A stretch of DNA of 41,960 bases from Mycobacterium pinniadriaticum (GTDB taxonomy: Bacteria > Actinomycetota > Actinomycetes > Mycobacteriales > Mycobacteriaceae). The notes beneath the pieces are model-generated. The model ran no database searches. It was not told where the DNA came from and saw only the letters and a program-made list of their open reading frames with translations. The stretch spans positions 1 to 41,960 of the forward strand of contig NZ_JAPJDO010000046.1 of the NCBI RefSeq assembly GCF_026242045.1, in the 5' to 3' direction. The position numbers and the translations under genes are program-made. Numbering within the stretch: the stretch's first letter is position 1; each line of letters begins with the position of its first letter. This document shows positions 32,069 to 40,212 of this stretch, one piece after another.

Positions 32069-33508
32069 TCAGATATGGGCGTTGGTGATCGAATGCAGTT
32101 GGGTGTAGCTGTCGAGAGCCTCGGCGGACATTTCATAGCCGCAGCCGCTCTGCTTGGCGCCGCCAACCGGTCCGTTGGGGTGCAGCGCGAAGATGCTGTG
32201 TGCGTTGACGAACGTCATTCCGGCTTCCATCCGGTCGGCAAGGGCGAATGCGCGGTCTTCGTCCGCCGACCACACCGACGAGGCAAGCCCGAATTCGGTG
32301 CCGTTGGCACGGGCGACCGCCTCGTCGTCGGAGGAGAACTTCATGATCGGCACGATCGGTGACATCTGCTCGGTGGCAACGACCGTCATGTCGTCGCTGG
32401 GATCGAGCACTAGGTGCGGGAGCATGAAGTACCCGTCCTCGACGTCGGTCCCGTCGGCGTAAGAGCCGAGCTGTACGACGTTGGCGGCTGCCTTGGTCTC
32501 GGCCAGTAGCTTGGTGACTTTGTCGTACTGGCGAGAGTTGTTGATCGGTCCCATGGTCACGTCAGGGCGAGTGCCGTCGCCCACCACGATCTGGTCGACG
32601 GCGGACCGCAGCTTCTCGACCAGCTCGTCATAGCGACTGTCGTGCACATAGATCCGCTTGATGTCGATGCAGATCTGGCCGGTGTGCATGAAGGCGCCGG
32701 TGACCAGCCGCTCGACCGCCCCCTCGGACAAGTCGACGTCGTCGAGTAGGACCGCCGCGTCGTTGCCGCCGAGTTCGAGCGACAGGCGGGCCAGATGGCC
32801 GGCTGCGTCGGCCATCACTTGGCGGCCGGTCTCGGTGCTGCCGGTGAAGGCGACCTTGCGCACCTTCGGATGAGTGACCAGCGCGCGACCCACCTCGGGA
32901 CCGAACCCGGACACGATGTTCAGGACGCCCGGGGGCAGCAGGGCGGCCATCTCACCCAAGCCTTGCAGCGTCGCCAGTGGTCCGAATTCGGGGACTTTGA
33001 CGATCATCGTGTTGCCCGCCAACAGCGCTGGTGCGATCTTGAGACTCGCGACGATGAGCGGGAAGTTCCACGGAACGATACCGACGCAGACGCCAAGGGG
33101 CTGCCTGCGTACGACGAGCCGGCCGTGCTCGTCGTTGATCTGCCGGCCCGCCGCCCACTCCGGGTGCGACCCGTATGTACAGATGTTCTGCCCGCCGACC
33201 CCGAAGTCGATGGCGGATTCGCTCAGCAGCTTGCCGTTCTCGGCGGTCAGCAGGCTGATCCACTCGCTGGGTGCTTCGGCGAGCAGGGCGCCCGCCTTGG
33301 TCAGCAGTGCAGCCCGCTCGGCCACCGGCGTTGCCCGCCAATCGGGGAAGGCGGCGGAGGCGGCCTCCACAGCCATGTCGGCGTGCTGGGCGGTACCGGC
33401 GGGGAAGCGCCCGACCGTCCTGCTCACGTGTGCCGGGTTGGGGACGTCGACCCAGTCCGCGGCGGTGACCGGCTTGCCGCCGATTGTCATGTGCGCGTCA
33501 AAGCCCAT
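32069..33508 (-). CDS. Aldehyde dehydrogenase (first gene of tandem pair)
   Basis: 479 residues from the ATG at 33506-33508, which has a strong GAGGAGG site; a start at 33532 adds eight residues and is less likely. Asn148 (PWNFP), Glu245 (LELGGN) and Cys280 (GAFMHTGQIC) are conserved. It shares long blocks with the next gene (PPGVLNIVSG, VMADAAGHLA, LPHLVL) and clearly arose by tandem duplication. Its promoter is at 33597-33634. It is divergent from the large catabolic operon, suggesting shared control and a shared pathway. Substrate not deducible. Confidence 0.92.
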   Translation of the reverse strand: MGFDAHMTIGGKPVTAADWVDVPNPAHVSRTVGRFPAGTAQHADMAVEAASAAFPDWRATPVAERAALLTKAGALLAEAPSEWISLLTAENGKLLSESAIDFGVGGQNICTYGSHPEWAAGRQINDEHGRLVVRRQPLGVCVGIVPWNFPLIVASLKIAPALLAGNTMIVKVPEFGPLATLQGLGEMAALLPPGVLNIVSGFGPEVGRALVTHPKVRKVAFTGSTETGRQVMADAAGHLARLSLELGGNDAAVLLDDVDLSEGAVERLVTGAFMHTGQICIDIKRIYVHDSRYDELVEKLRSAVDQIVVGDGTRPDVTMGPINNSRQYDKVTKLLAETKAAANVVQLGSYADGTDVEDGYFMLPHLVLDPSDDMTVVATEQMSPIVPIMKFSSDDEAVARANGTEFGLASSVWSADEDRAFALADRMEAGMTFVNAHSIFALHPNGPVGGAKQSGCGYEMSAEALDSYTQLHSITNAHI

Positions 33509-33596
33509 CTGGCGAATCCTCCTCGAGTGCAACGGAAGCGCTGGCGCAGCGCCTGCCTGCGGGTTGACCCGTGCACCGAGACGGGCGAGCTCTCAC

Positions 33597-33634
33597 TCAC
33601 TCAACTAACCCCAGGGCGACGACTGAGTCAACTA
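33597..33634 (-). promoter_or_regulatory. Promoter of the ALDH operon with two direct repeats
   Basis: On the minus strand TTGACT (33626-33631) and TTAGTT (33603-33608) are separated by 17 bp. TAGTTGACTCA (33624-33634) and TAGTTGAGTGA (33597-33607) are near-copies 27 bp apart, one over the -35 and one over the -10. This is a plausible site for a regulator binding as tandem units. Expected leader is about 88 nt. Confidence 0.6.
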
Positions 33635-33684
33635 TTTCTATTCGCTCCGCCAGCGCGCTTGCAGTTTTCTCGACGTTGGCGTAG

Positions 33685-33690
33685 TAATAT
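33685..33690 (+). promoter_or_regulatory. Candidate -10 of the large catabolic operon
   Basis: TAATAT, 43 nt before the GTG at 33733, in an AT-rich patch. No good -35 is seen at the usual distance, so the promoter may need an activator. Confidence 0.4.
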
Positions 33691-33732
33691 CACCATACAC
33701 GTCGAAGTGCTTGCTGGAAAGGACGATGCGTT

Positions 33733-34467
33733 GTGACTGCAGCCCTAGCGGGAACGCTCGAAGTACGGGTCGAGGGCACAGGGCCCGATGTAGTGGTCCT
33801 GCCGAGTTTTGTGGGGCCGTACTGGACGCCGGCGCTCGATGAACTCGCTTCGTCCTTTCGCGTCCACCTGCTGCAACTGCCGGGCTTCGGTGATTTCGTC
33901 GTGCCGAGTCAGGCGCGGCGGGTGCTGGACCTGGCATCGGTCCTGAAGGTCGCGTTAGCCGACGCCGGCCTGCTGGGCACCCCGGTCATCGGGCACTCGT
34001 TTGGGGGGTGGCTGGCGATCGAACTGGCAATGTTGGCGCAGCCGCAAAAACTGGTCCTCGTCGATGCGCTCGGCTTCCGCATCAAAGGTGAACCACGCGA
34101 GGACATCTTCGATCGTCCTCGCGACACCGTGCTCGACTTGGTGTACGCCAACCGGGCGACTGCGCCGACGAATTGGGGATCGGTCGAGGACCGACGCAAC
34201 GTTGCGGCGTTGGCGAAGTATGGCTGGAATCCGTATCTCTGCGACCTGTCGCTGAACCTGCGTGCGTCCGCGATCACGTCGCCGACCCTGGTGCTCTGGG
34301 GGGAAAAGGACCGGGTGGTCCCCGCGACCCACGCACAACTGATCGCCGACACCATCCCGGACGCGCGAGTGGAGGTGCTGGCCGACGCCGGGCACGATCC
34401 GTTCAGCGATGACCCGTCGGGCCTAGCTGCCGCAATCAAGCGTTTCTTGACCACCGAGGAGCACTGA
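33733..34467 (+). CDS. Alpha/beta hydrolase
   Basis: 244 residues. Catalytic triad visible: Ser89 in GHSFGGW, Asp193 in WGEKDRVV, His221 in AGHDPF. Oxyanion region near SFVGPYW. Cytoplasmic, no signal peptide. Related folds include meta-cleavage product hydrolases (C-C hydrolases) and esterases; the neighbours (extradiol dioxygenase, CoA ligase) make a ring-cleavage product hydrolase possible but not proven. GTG 33733 behind GGAAAGGA. First gene of a nine-gene run with gaps of at most 25 bp. Confidence 0.87.
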   Translation: MTAALAGTLEVRVEGTGPDVVVLPSFVGPYWTPALDELASSFRVHLLQLPGFGDFVVPSQARRVLDLASVLKVALADAGLLGTPVIGHSFGGWLAIELAMLAQPQKLVLVDALGFRIKGEPREDIFDRPRDTVLDLVYANRATAPTNWGSVEDRRNVAALAKYGWNPYLCDLSLNLRASAITSPTLVLWGEKDRVVPATHAQLIADTIPDARVEVLADAGHDPFSDDPSGLAAAIKRFLTTEEH

Positions 34468-34469
34468 CA

Positions 34470-35627
34470 ATGAAGTTCTACGCCTTCCACTTCATGCCCT
34501 ATCCGCATCTGGAAGACGGGTTCAAAGACAAATACCAGTCGGACTGGGTGAGCTATCCGAACCGCAACTACGACCCGGTCCGCGGCCACGAACTGTACAA
34601 CACCTACATCGATCAGCTGGTCTACGCCGCCGAGATGGGTTTTGACGGGATCACCGTCAATGAACACCATCAGACCTCTTACGGGCTGATGCCCTCGCCG
34701 AACATCGTCGCCGCGATGCTGGTGCAGCGCACCATGGGAATGCCGACGAAGATCGGCATTCTGGGCAACGCGATCTCATTGCGGCAGAATCCCTTACGGG
34801 TAGCCGAAGAGATCGCGATGCTTGACGTGATCAGTGGTGGGCGGATGATCAGCGGCTTCGTGCGCGGTATCGGCGCCGAGTACCACAGCTTGGGTATGAA
34901 TCCCGCCGAGTCCCGGGACCGGTTCCGGGAAGCCCACGACGTGATCGTGCAGGCCTGGTCACAGGACGGCCCGTTCAGCTTCGAGGGTGACTTCTTCAAC
35001 TATCGCTATGTCAACACCTGGCCGCGGCCGTTTCAGCGGCCTCACCCGGAGGTGTGGGCGCCCTCGACGGGCAGCGGCGAAACGGTGGTGTGGGCCGCCG
35101 AGCGTGCCTACACCTACGCGCAGGTGTTTTCGCCGATCAGCAGTGTGGAGAAGATCTTCGGCGAATATCGAAGCGCCTCAGATAAATTCGGTGTTCCTGA
35201 CGCGTCGAGCCGGCTGGCATGGGCCCCGGCAGTCTATGTCGCCGATAGCGACGCTCAGGCCGAAGACGAGTTCTGGCCCAATGCCGACCTGTACTTCAAC
35301 AACCTGTTCCCCAACCCGCTGCACCGACTCTTCCCGCCCAACTACATGGAGGAGCAGACCCTGGAGCGGGTGCTGTCACTGCGCGGCGACCTGGACAAGA
35401 AAACCGACTTCAACACCCTGAAGTCCAATTACACGGCTATCGTCGGAAGTCCCGAAACGGTGATCGGGATGCTGGAGGATGCCCATGACAGGCTGGGCTT
35501 CGAGCATCTCGTGGCCTACATCCACCTGGGGGCGCTGAGCGACGAGTTGGTTCGCAACAACATCCGGCGTATGACCACCGACGTCATGCCGAAGTTGCGC
35601 GACCGGAAGAGTAAAAAGGACGCGTAG
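34470..35627 (+). CDS. Luciferase-like (LLM class) flavin-dependent monooxygenase
   Basis: 385 residues, TIM-barrel bacterial-luciferase superfamily. Typical blocks: YAAEMGFDGITVNEHHQTSY (about 52-71), GNAISLRQNPLRVAEEIAMLD, and SGGRMISGFVRGIGAEY. The long form with a C-terminal helical part matches FMN-type monooxygenases of catabolic clusters rather than the shorter F420 reductases. It would need reduced flavin from a reductase, and none is in the window. ATG 2 nt after the hydrolase stop. Probably adds oxygen to a cluster intermediate. Confidence 0.88.
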   Translation: MKFYAFHFMPYPHLEDGFKDKYQSDWVSYPNRNYDPVRGHELYNTYIDQLVYAAEMGFDGITVNEHHQTSYGLMPSPNIVAAMLVQRTMGMPTKIGILGNAISLRQNPLRVAEEIAMLDVISGGRMISGFVRGIGAEYHSLGMNPAESRDRFREAHDVIVQAWSQDGPFSFEGDFFNYRYVNTWPRPFQRPHPEVWAPSTGSGETVVWAAERAYTYAQVFSPISSVEKIFGEYRSASDKFGVPDASSRLAWAPAVYVADSDAQAEDEFWPNADLYFNNLFPNPLHRLFPPNYMEEQTLERVLSLRGDLDKKTDFNTLKSNYTAIVGSPETVIGMLEDAHDRLGFEHLVAYIHLGALSDELVRNNIRRMTTDVMPKLRDRKSKKDA

Positions 35628-35638
35628 CGGGATTGCCC

Positions 35639-36439
35639 ATGATCAAGCTAGGAAGCATTTCCGTCACGCCGGTGGTCGACAGTGTCGTGCGTCTGTTGCC
35701 GACCGATGCGTACGAGACCACCTCGGCCGTCGACTGGTCCAGTCATGCCTCACTGCTCGATGAACAGGGCTTTCTTCGGCTGACGCTCGGTGGTTACCTG
35801 GTGCGCTCGCATGGTCGAGTCATCCTGGTGGATGCGGGTGTCGGTCCGGACGACCGCATCGGCAAGAAGGCGACGATGCCCGGCGGAAAGATGTTGAAGA
35901 ACTTGCGGGTATCGGGCACCTCCGCCGAGGAGGTTACCGATGTGGTGTTCACGCACCTGCATCTCGACCACGTGGGGTGGGGTGCCGTCGGGGACCAGCT
36001 CATGTTTCCCAACGCGACGTATCGTTGCCACGCGGCCGACTGGGACTACTTCACCAACGGGGGCGCGATGGGCGCTCCCGAGAAGCTTGCGGTGATGGCG
36101 CCAGTGATGGAGTGCTGGAGTGGGAATGTCACGTTGGCGCCGGGGTTCGACGTTGTCGAAGCTCCGGGACATACGCCGGGGTCGTCGATCGTCGTTCTCT
36201 CCGATGGTGATGAGCGTGGTGTGCTGCTCGGTGATGTTGTGCACTGTCCGGCGGAGCTGGTCGACGAGGAGTGGGACACGATCGGTGATGTCGACCCCGC
36301 GCTTGCGCGCCGGACCGCGACAGCTCTCGCACGCGAGTACGAGGGCACGGATGTCACAGTCGGTGCCGCGCACTTCAGTGATCTGCAGTTCGGCCGGTTG
36401 CTCGTCGGCGAACGGCAACGAAAGTGGGTGTATTCATGA
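35639..36439 (+). CDS. Metallo-beta-lactamase-fold hydrolase
   Basis: 266 residues. Zn-binding motif HLHLDH at 106-111, further ligands in EAPGHTPGSS, the bridging Asp in VLLGDVVH, and a final His in GAAHFSD. Family members hydrolyse thioesters, lactones or esters. In this operon a lactonase or CoA-thioesterase role is reasonable but inferred. A TTG at 35633 adds two residues; ATG 35639 is preferred. The stop overlaps the ligase start (ATGA), so expression is coupled. Confidence 0.87.
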   Translation: MIKLGSISVTPVVDSVVRLLPTDAYETTSAVDWSSHASLLDEQGFLRLTLGGYLVRSHGRVILVDAGVGPDDRIGKKATMPGGKMLKNLRVSGTSAEEVTDVVFTHLHLDHVGWGAVGDQLMFPNATYRCHAADWDYFTNGGAMGAPEKLAVMAPVMECWSGNVTLAPGFDVVEAPGHTPGSSIVVLSDGDERGVLLGDVVHCPAELVDEEWDTIGDVDPALARRTATALAREYEGTDVTVGAAHFSDLQFGRLLVGERQRKWVYS

Positions 36440-38106
36440 GCCGTGCCACGGTGCGGGCGGACGTCGAGCGAGCCGTAAACGCCTACGGCGTAGAGGCTGA
36501 TCTATATCGGGCAGCGGGCGAATGGGGTGACCGAACCATCGTCGATGTGTTTCGCGGTCACGTGGCGCACCGTCCGACAGCGCTGGCGGTCGCCACTGTC
36601 GAGGGCGCCCTGACCTACGCCGAACTCGACCGGCGTTCGGATGCGCTGGCGCTCGGCCTTATCGACGCCGGACTCCAGCCCCGCGACCCGGTGATCTTCC
36701 AGATGGGCAACGAGCTAGAGAGCGTGATCGCCCTCTACGGTGCCCTCAAGGCAGGACTTGTCCCGGTTTGCAGCATTCCCAATCACCGACTGCACGAGGT
36801 CACGCAGATCGCGAAGGCGACGCGGGCGCGGGCGCACATCTTCCAGGCTGACTACCGCACCTACGACCTTGCGGCGCTGAGCGCGGAGTTGCAGGAGCGG
36901 TGCCCGGACATCACAGTGCGCGTTGTGGCACGGGGTGATTCGTCAGCCGGCGCACGGTCGCTCGATGAGCTGGTCGCCGACGCCGACCCTGAACGTGCCC
37001 GCCGAGCGGTGGATGACATCCAGCGCCGGCTGCGCCCGGACGACGTCGCCCTGTTCCAGCTGTCGGGCGGGACCACCGGCGTGCCGAAGGTGATCCCGCA
37101 TACGCACAACACCTACCTTTCGGTGGCCGCCCGCTGGTCACGCAACTTCGGCTGGGACGAGCACACCGTTACCCTGCACTTCCTTCCGGTCATGCATCAC
37201 GCAGGGCTGGGTACGGTGTTGGTGCCGACGCATTTCGCCGGTGGCACTGTGGCTCTCGGACGATCGGTCGACGCTGAGCTGTTGGTGGGCCTCATCGAGC
37301 GCTACCGCGTGTCATGGATGCATTTCAATATGGCGGCGTTCAAGCCCTTGATGGAGTACAGCGCACGGGTGGACTGTGACTTCAGCTCGATCAAGCACTT
37401 CATGTGGGTGTTCGTTCGTCCGGAGATGTCCGCGCAGGCCGAGCAGATGCTGGGTGCGACGGCCATCGGCAGCTTCGGAATGGGTGAGGGGGTGCACCTG
37501 TCCGCGCTGCCGGACGACCCACCCGAAATTCGCCGGTACACAGCCGGTTCCACGATCGGCAAACACGATGAGGTGGTCGTGCGGCAGCCCGGTAGTGAAG
37601 ACCCGGTGCCGGACGGTGAGGTCGGCGAGTTGACGTTCCGCGGCCCGAGCGTCATCCGCTCATACCTGTCCGATGAGCACTCGGCGACGGCGTTCACCTC
37701 CGACGGCTTTCTGCGCAGCGGTGATCTCGGGCACGTCGAGACGATCGCCGGCCGCCGCTGCTATGTCATCGACGGCCGGCTCAAGGACCAGATCAGCCGG
37801 GGCGGCGAAAAAGTGATGGCCGCCGAACTGGAGTTGCTCCTGCACAGTCACCCCGAGGTGCGGGAGGTGGCGGCGATCGGACTGCCCGACGCGGCGCTCG
37901 GCGAACGCATTTGCGTAGTCGTGGTGCCCGAGGATCCCGGCGTCGATCCCGAGGAACTGCGCAAGCGCCTCGTCGAGGATCTCGACAAACGCGATGTAGC
38001 CAAGTTCAAGTGGCCCGAGCATCTCGTGCTCGTCGAGCAGCTGCCGAAGACAGGGGTGGGCAAAGTCCAAAAGGATGTTCTACGCAGCAGGGTCGAATCC
38101 ACCTAA
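36436..38106 (+). CDS. AMP-dependent acid-CoA ligase, aryl-acid type
   Basis: 556 residues, ANL adenylating superfamily. LSGGTTGVPK at 209-218 (P-loop), GMGEG at 348-352, SGDLG with Asp430, GRLKDQISRGGEKV hinge, catalytic Lys543 in PKTGVGKVQK. Closest in pattern to 2,3-dihydroxybenzoate/salicylate-AMP ligases (HTHNTY, GMGEGVHLSALPDDP), but the acid-pocket HNY of that family reads HHA at 254-256, so a different acid is likely. No carrier-protein gene is nearby, so CoA is the probable acceptor. ATG 36436 overlaps the upstream stop. Confidence 0.88.
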   Translation: MSRATVRADVERAVNAYGVEADLYRAAGEWGDRTIVDVFRGHVAHRPTALAVATVEGALTYAELDRRSDALALGLIDAGLQPRDPVIFQMGNELESVIALYGALKAGLVPVCSIPNHRLHEVTQIAKATRARAHIFQADYRTYDLAALSAELQERCPDITVRVVARGDSSAGARSLDELVADADPERARRAVDDIQRRLRPDDVALFQLSGGTTGVPKVIPHTHNTYLSVAARWSRNFGWDEHTVTLHFLPVMHHAGLGTVLVPTHFAGGTVALGRSVDAELLVGLIERYRVSWMHFNMAAFKPLMEYSARVDCDFSSIKHFMWVFVRPEMSAQAEQMLGATAIGSFGMGEGVHLSALPDDPPEIRRYTAGSTIGKHDEVVVRQPGSEDPVPDGEVGELTFRGPSVIRSYLSDEHSATAFTSDGFLRSGDLGHVETIAGRRCYVIDGRLKDQISRGGEKVMAAELELLLHSHPEVREVAAIGLPDAALGERICVVVVPEDPGVDPEELRKRLVEDLDKRDVAKFKWPEHLVLVEQLPKTGVGKVQKDVLRSRVEST

Positions 38107-38131
38107 GCGACGACGAAAGTGAGGAACTGAC

Positions 38132-38716
38132 ATGATTGAGAAACTCCCGGGCGGGATGCGAGGTGTCGATCACGTCGCGTACCCGACTTGGAAGCTGGAA
38201 GAAACCGTTCATTTCTATCGCGATGTGCTGGGCTTTCCGCTCAAGCACTGCATCCTGGCGCCGGGTTGGGGTGATCAGCCGATGCCGGACTTCGCGCACT
38301 TCTTCTTCGACATCGGCGCGCGTGGCACCATCGCGTTCTTCTACTACTTCGGGATGCCGGAGTACCGCGACCCCAACGTCCCCGACCGCATCAACAGGTC
38401 GCGCCACCTGGCCCTGGCGGTCGACACTGAGGAAGAACTCGACGGCTATCAGCGCCGCCTCGAGGAGGGCGGCTATCCGCTGCGGTTCCGCATCAAGCAC
38501 GAGCTCATCGAGTCGATCTATGTGTGGGATCCCAACGACTACGCCATCGAGATCACCCGGCCGCTGCGGCCCCTGCAGGAAGCCGACACCGTCGACACCG
38601 AACTGAGCATCCAGGCGCTCATCGACGTCACCAAACAACCTGATCCGACGCTGGCCAAGGTGTGGGAACGCAAGGCCGCGCTGATCTCGGAGAAACTGGG
38701 AGTCCCCAATGCCTAG
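38132..38716 (+). CDS. VOC-family (glyoxalase/dioxygenase-fold) protein
   Basis: 194 residues. Starts RGVDHVAYPT with likely metal ligand His14, then VHFYRDVLGFPL, SRHLALAVDTEEELD and a closing ESIYVWDPNDYAIEITRP with the usual Glu ligand. One VOC module of about 140 residues plus a 45-residue helical tail. Metal-dependent dioxygenase, isomerase or epimerase activity is possible; the large FFFDIGARGTIAFFYYF insert is unusual. ATG with GTGAGGAAC upstream, 25 nt after the ligase stop. The next gene starts inside its last codons. Confidence 0.83.
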   Translation: MIEKLPGGMRGVDHVAYPTWKLEETVHFYRDVLGFPLKHCILAPGWGDQPMPDFAHFFFDIGARGTIAFFYYFGMPEYRDPNVPDRINRSRHLALAVDTEEELDGYQRRLEEGGYPLRFRIKHELIESIYVWDPNDYAIEITRPLRPLQEADTVDTELSIQALIDVTKQPDPTLAKVWERKAALISEKLGVPNA

Positions 38717-38954
38717 TGTGTTTTTCCCCGCCATTCCCGAGACCGAGCAGATCTGGACGCGTGCAGTCGGCGACAGCGAGCTCGACACCCGCCATGTCGG
38801 CACCTATGTCGAACTGCGGTTCCCCGACGCGATCACCATCGACCGGGTGGGCACAGGCGTCCGACATGCCGTCTGGTACAGCTGCATTGGTGCTCTCGAG
38901 CATGCGCGCGTCGTGCAGTTCGACAAGCACGCACTGCGCATCGTCGCCTCGTGA
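38709..38954 (+). CDS. Small conserved-looking protein of unknown function
   Basis: 81 residues. ATG at 38709 lies 8 bp inside the end of the VOC gene, and the stop TGA overlaps the GTG of the next gene, so it is locked into the operon on both sides. The sequence (TRHVGTYVELRFPDAITIDRVG, HAVWYSCIGALEHARVVQFDKHAL) looks like a single beta-rich domain without signal or membrane segment. No family recognised. It may be an accessory subunit of one of the flanking enzymes. Confidence 0.7.
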   Translation: MPSVFFPAIPETEQIWTRAVGDSELDTRHVGTYVELRFPDAITIDRVGTGVRHAVWYSCIGALEHARVVQFDKHALRIVAS

Positions 38955-40192
38955 GTGCGCCCACCAAGCGTCTGGGTTATCGGCCACGGATGGAGCCCGG
39001 GCCGATGCCCGACGGTGTCACCACGACGGTCACCACCGTCAAGACCGCCGACGCCGCATCGGCCCCGGGCATTCTCTACACCGTGGCTGGTGCCACGACC
39101 GCGGTCACCTTGATGCACCCCCGTCAGGACTTGTCGCGCCACCACCTGATCCCGATTCTGCTCGAGGCTGGCTTCGCTGTGTGGGCGCAGGGCTCACGGA
39201 GTGTCAACAATGACTTGACCCTCATTCACGAGGAAGCAGTCCTGGACGCCGCCGCGGGCTTCGCCCACCTGCGCGACCGTGGTTTCGAGCACATCATCGC
39301 CTGCGGACCCTCCGGGGGAGCGACGCTGTATGCGTTCTACACCCAGCAGGCCAGCCGAGCACCCGAGGACCGCATCCGGCTCACCCCCGGCGGCAAGCCG
39401 ATTCCTCTGGGCGAAGCAACCATCCCGGTGCCGGACGGGGTGATCTTCCTCGCCCCCCACCCTGGTCAGGGCGAGCTGCTGCTGGGCTGCATCGACGGGG
39501 CGGTGGCCGACGAAGCCGACCCGTTGTCGACGGTGCCTGATCTAGATATCTTCAGTGAGGCCAACGGCTTTCGTGAGCCGCCGACCAGCTCCGAGTACGC
39601 GCCGGACTTCCTGGCAGGCTACCGGGAGGCGCAGCGGGCCCGAATCGCACGCATCGACGCCCACGCCCGCTTCCTGATCGCCGAGCGGATGGACGCCAAG
39701 GAGCGGTTCAAGGACAGCAAGCGGGTTTTCGACCGCCGCGCGAGTCTCATGTCGAAGGTCATTACCGTGTATCGCACCGATGCCGACCCGCGGACAGTGG
39801 ATTTGTCCCTCGATCCGTCAAACCGACCCTACGGGTCCATCCACGGCCGGCGCCCGGATCTCATCAACTTCGGGATCACCGGCTTCGGCCGGCTCACTAC
39901 CGCCGATGCGTGGCTGTCTACGTGGTCGGGGCTGTCTTCCAACGCCCGGTTCGTGACATGCGCGCCCGGAGTGACCATTCCGAGCCTGTTCATCGAATAC
40001 ACCGGCGACCAAGCCACTTTCCCGTCGGTCGCCCGCGAGATGTTCGGTGCGATCGGGGCCTCCGACAAGACCCACCAACGCATCATCGGCACCCACTTCG
40101 GCGGTTCGCCGACCCCCGATGGGCCGCCCGGCGGGGCGGTCGCGGGCGAGGCCATCGTGGGGTGGCTGCGGCAGCGATTTCCGCAGACCTGA
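38951..40192 (+). CDS. Alpha/beta hydrolase-fold protein (long form)
   Basis: 413 residues. Nucleophile Ser121 in GPSGG, probable acid Asp353 in EYTGDQATFP and His382 in IIGTHFGG, in the right order for an alpha/beta hydrolase. A long lid insertion (about 135-335) separates the nucleophile from the acid. VTLMHPRQDLSRHHLIPILLEAGFAVW is the early strand region. GTG 38951 overlaps the upstream stop (GTGA). Likely esterase, thioesterase or C-C hydrolase of the pathway. A second hydrolase in one operon suggests two distinct hydrolytic steps. Confidence 0.82.
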   Translation: MSAPTKRLGYRPRMEPGPMPDGVTTTVTTVKTADAASAPGILYTVAGATTAVTLMHPRQDLSRHHLIPILLEAGFAVWAQGSRSVNNDLTLIHEEAVLDAAAGFAHLRDRGFEHIIACGPSGGATLYAFYTQQASRAPEDRIRLTPGGKPIPLGEATIPVPDGVIFLAPHPGQGELLLGCIDGAVADEADPLSTVPDLDIFSEANGFREPPTSSEYAPDFLAGYREAQRARIARIDAHARFLIAERMDAKERFKDSKRVFDRRASLMSKVITVYRTDADPRTVDLSLDPSNRPYGSIHGRRPDLINFGITGFGRLTTADAWLSTWSGLSSNARFVTCAPGVTIPSLFIEYTGDQATFPSVAREMFGAIGASDKTHQRIIGTHFGGSPTPDGPPGGAVAGEAIVGWLRQRFPQT

Positions 40193-40212
40193 TCGGCGGG
40201 AGTCAACAAACA

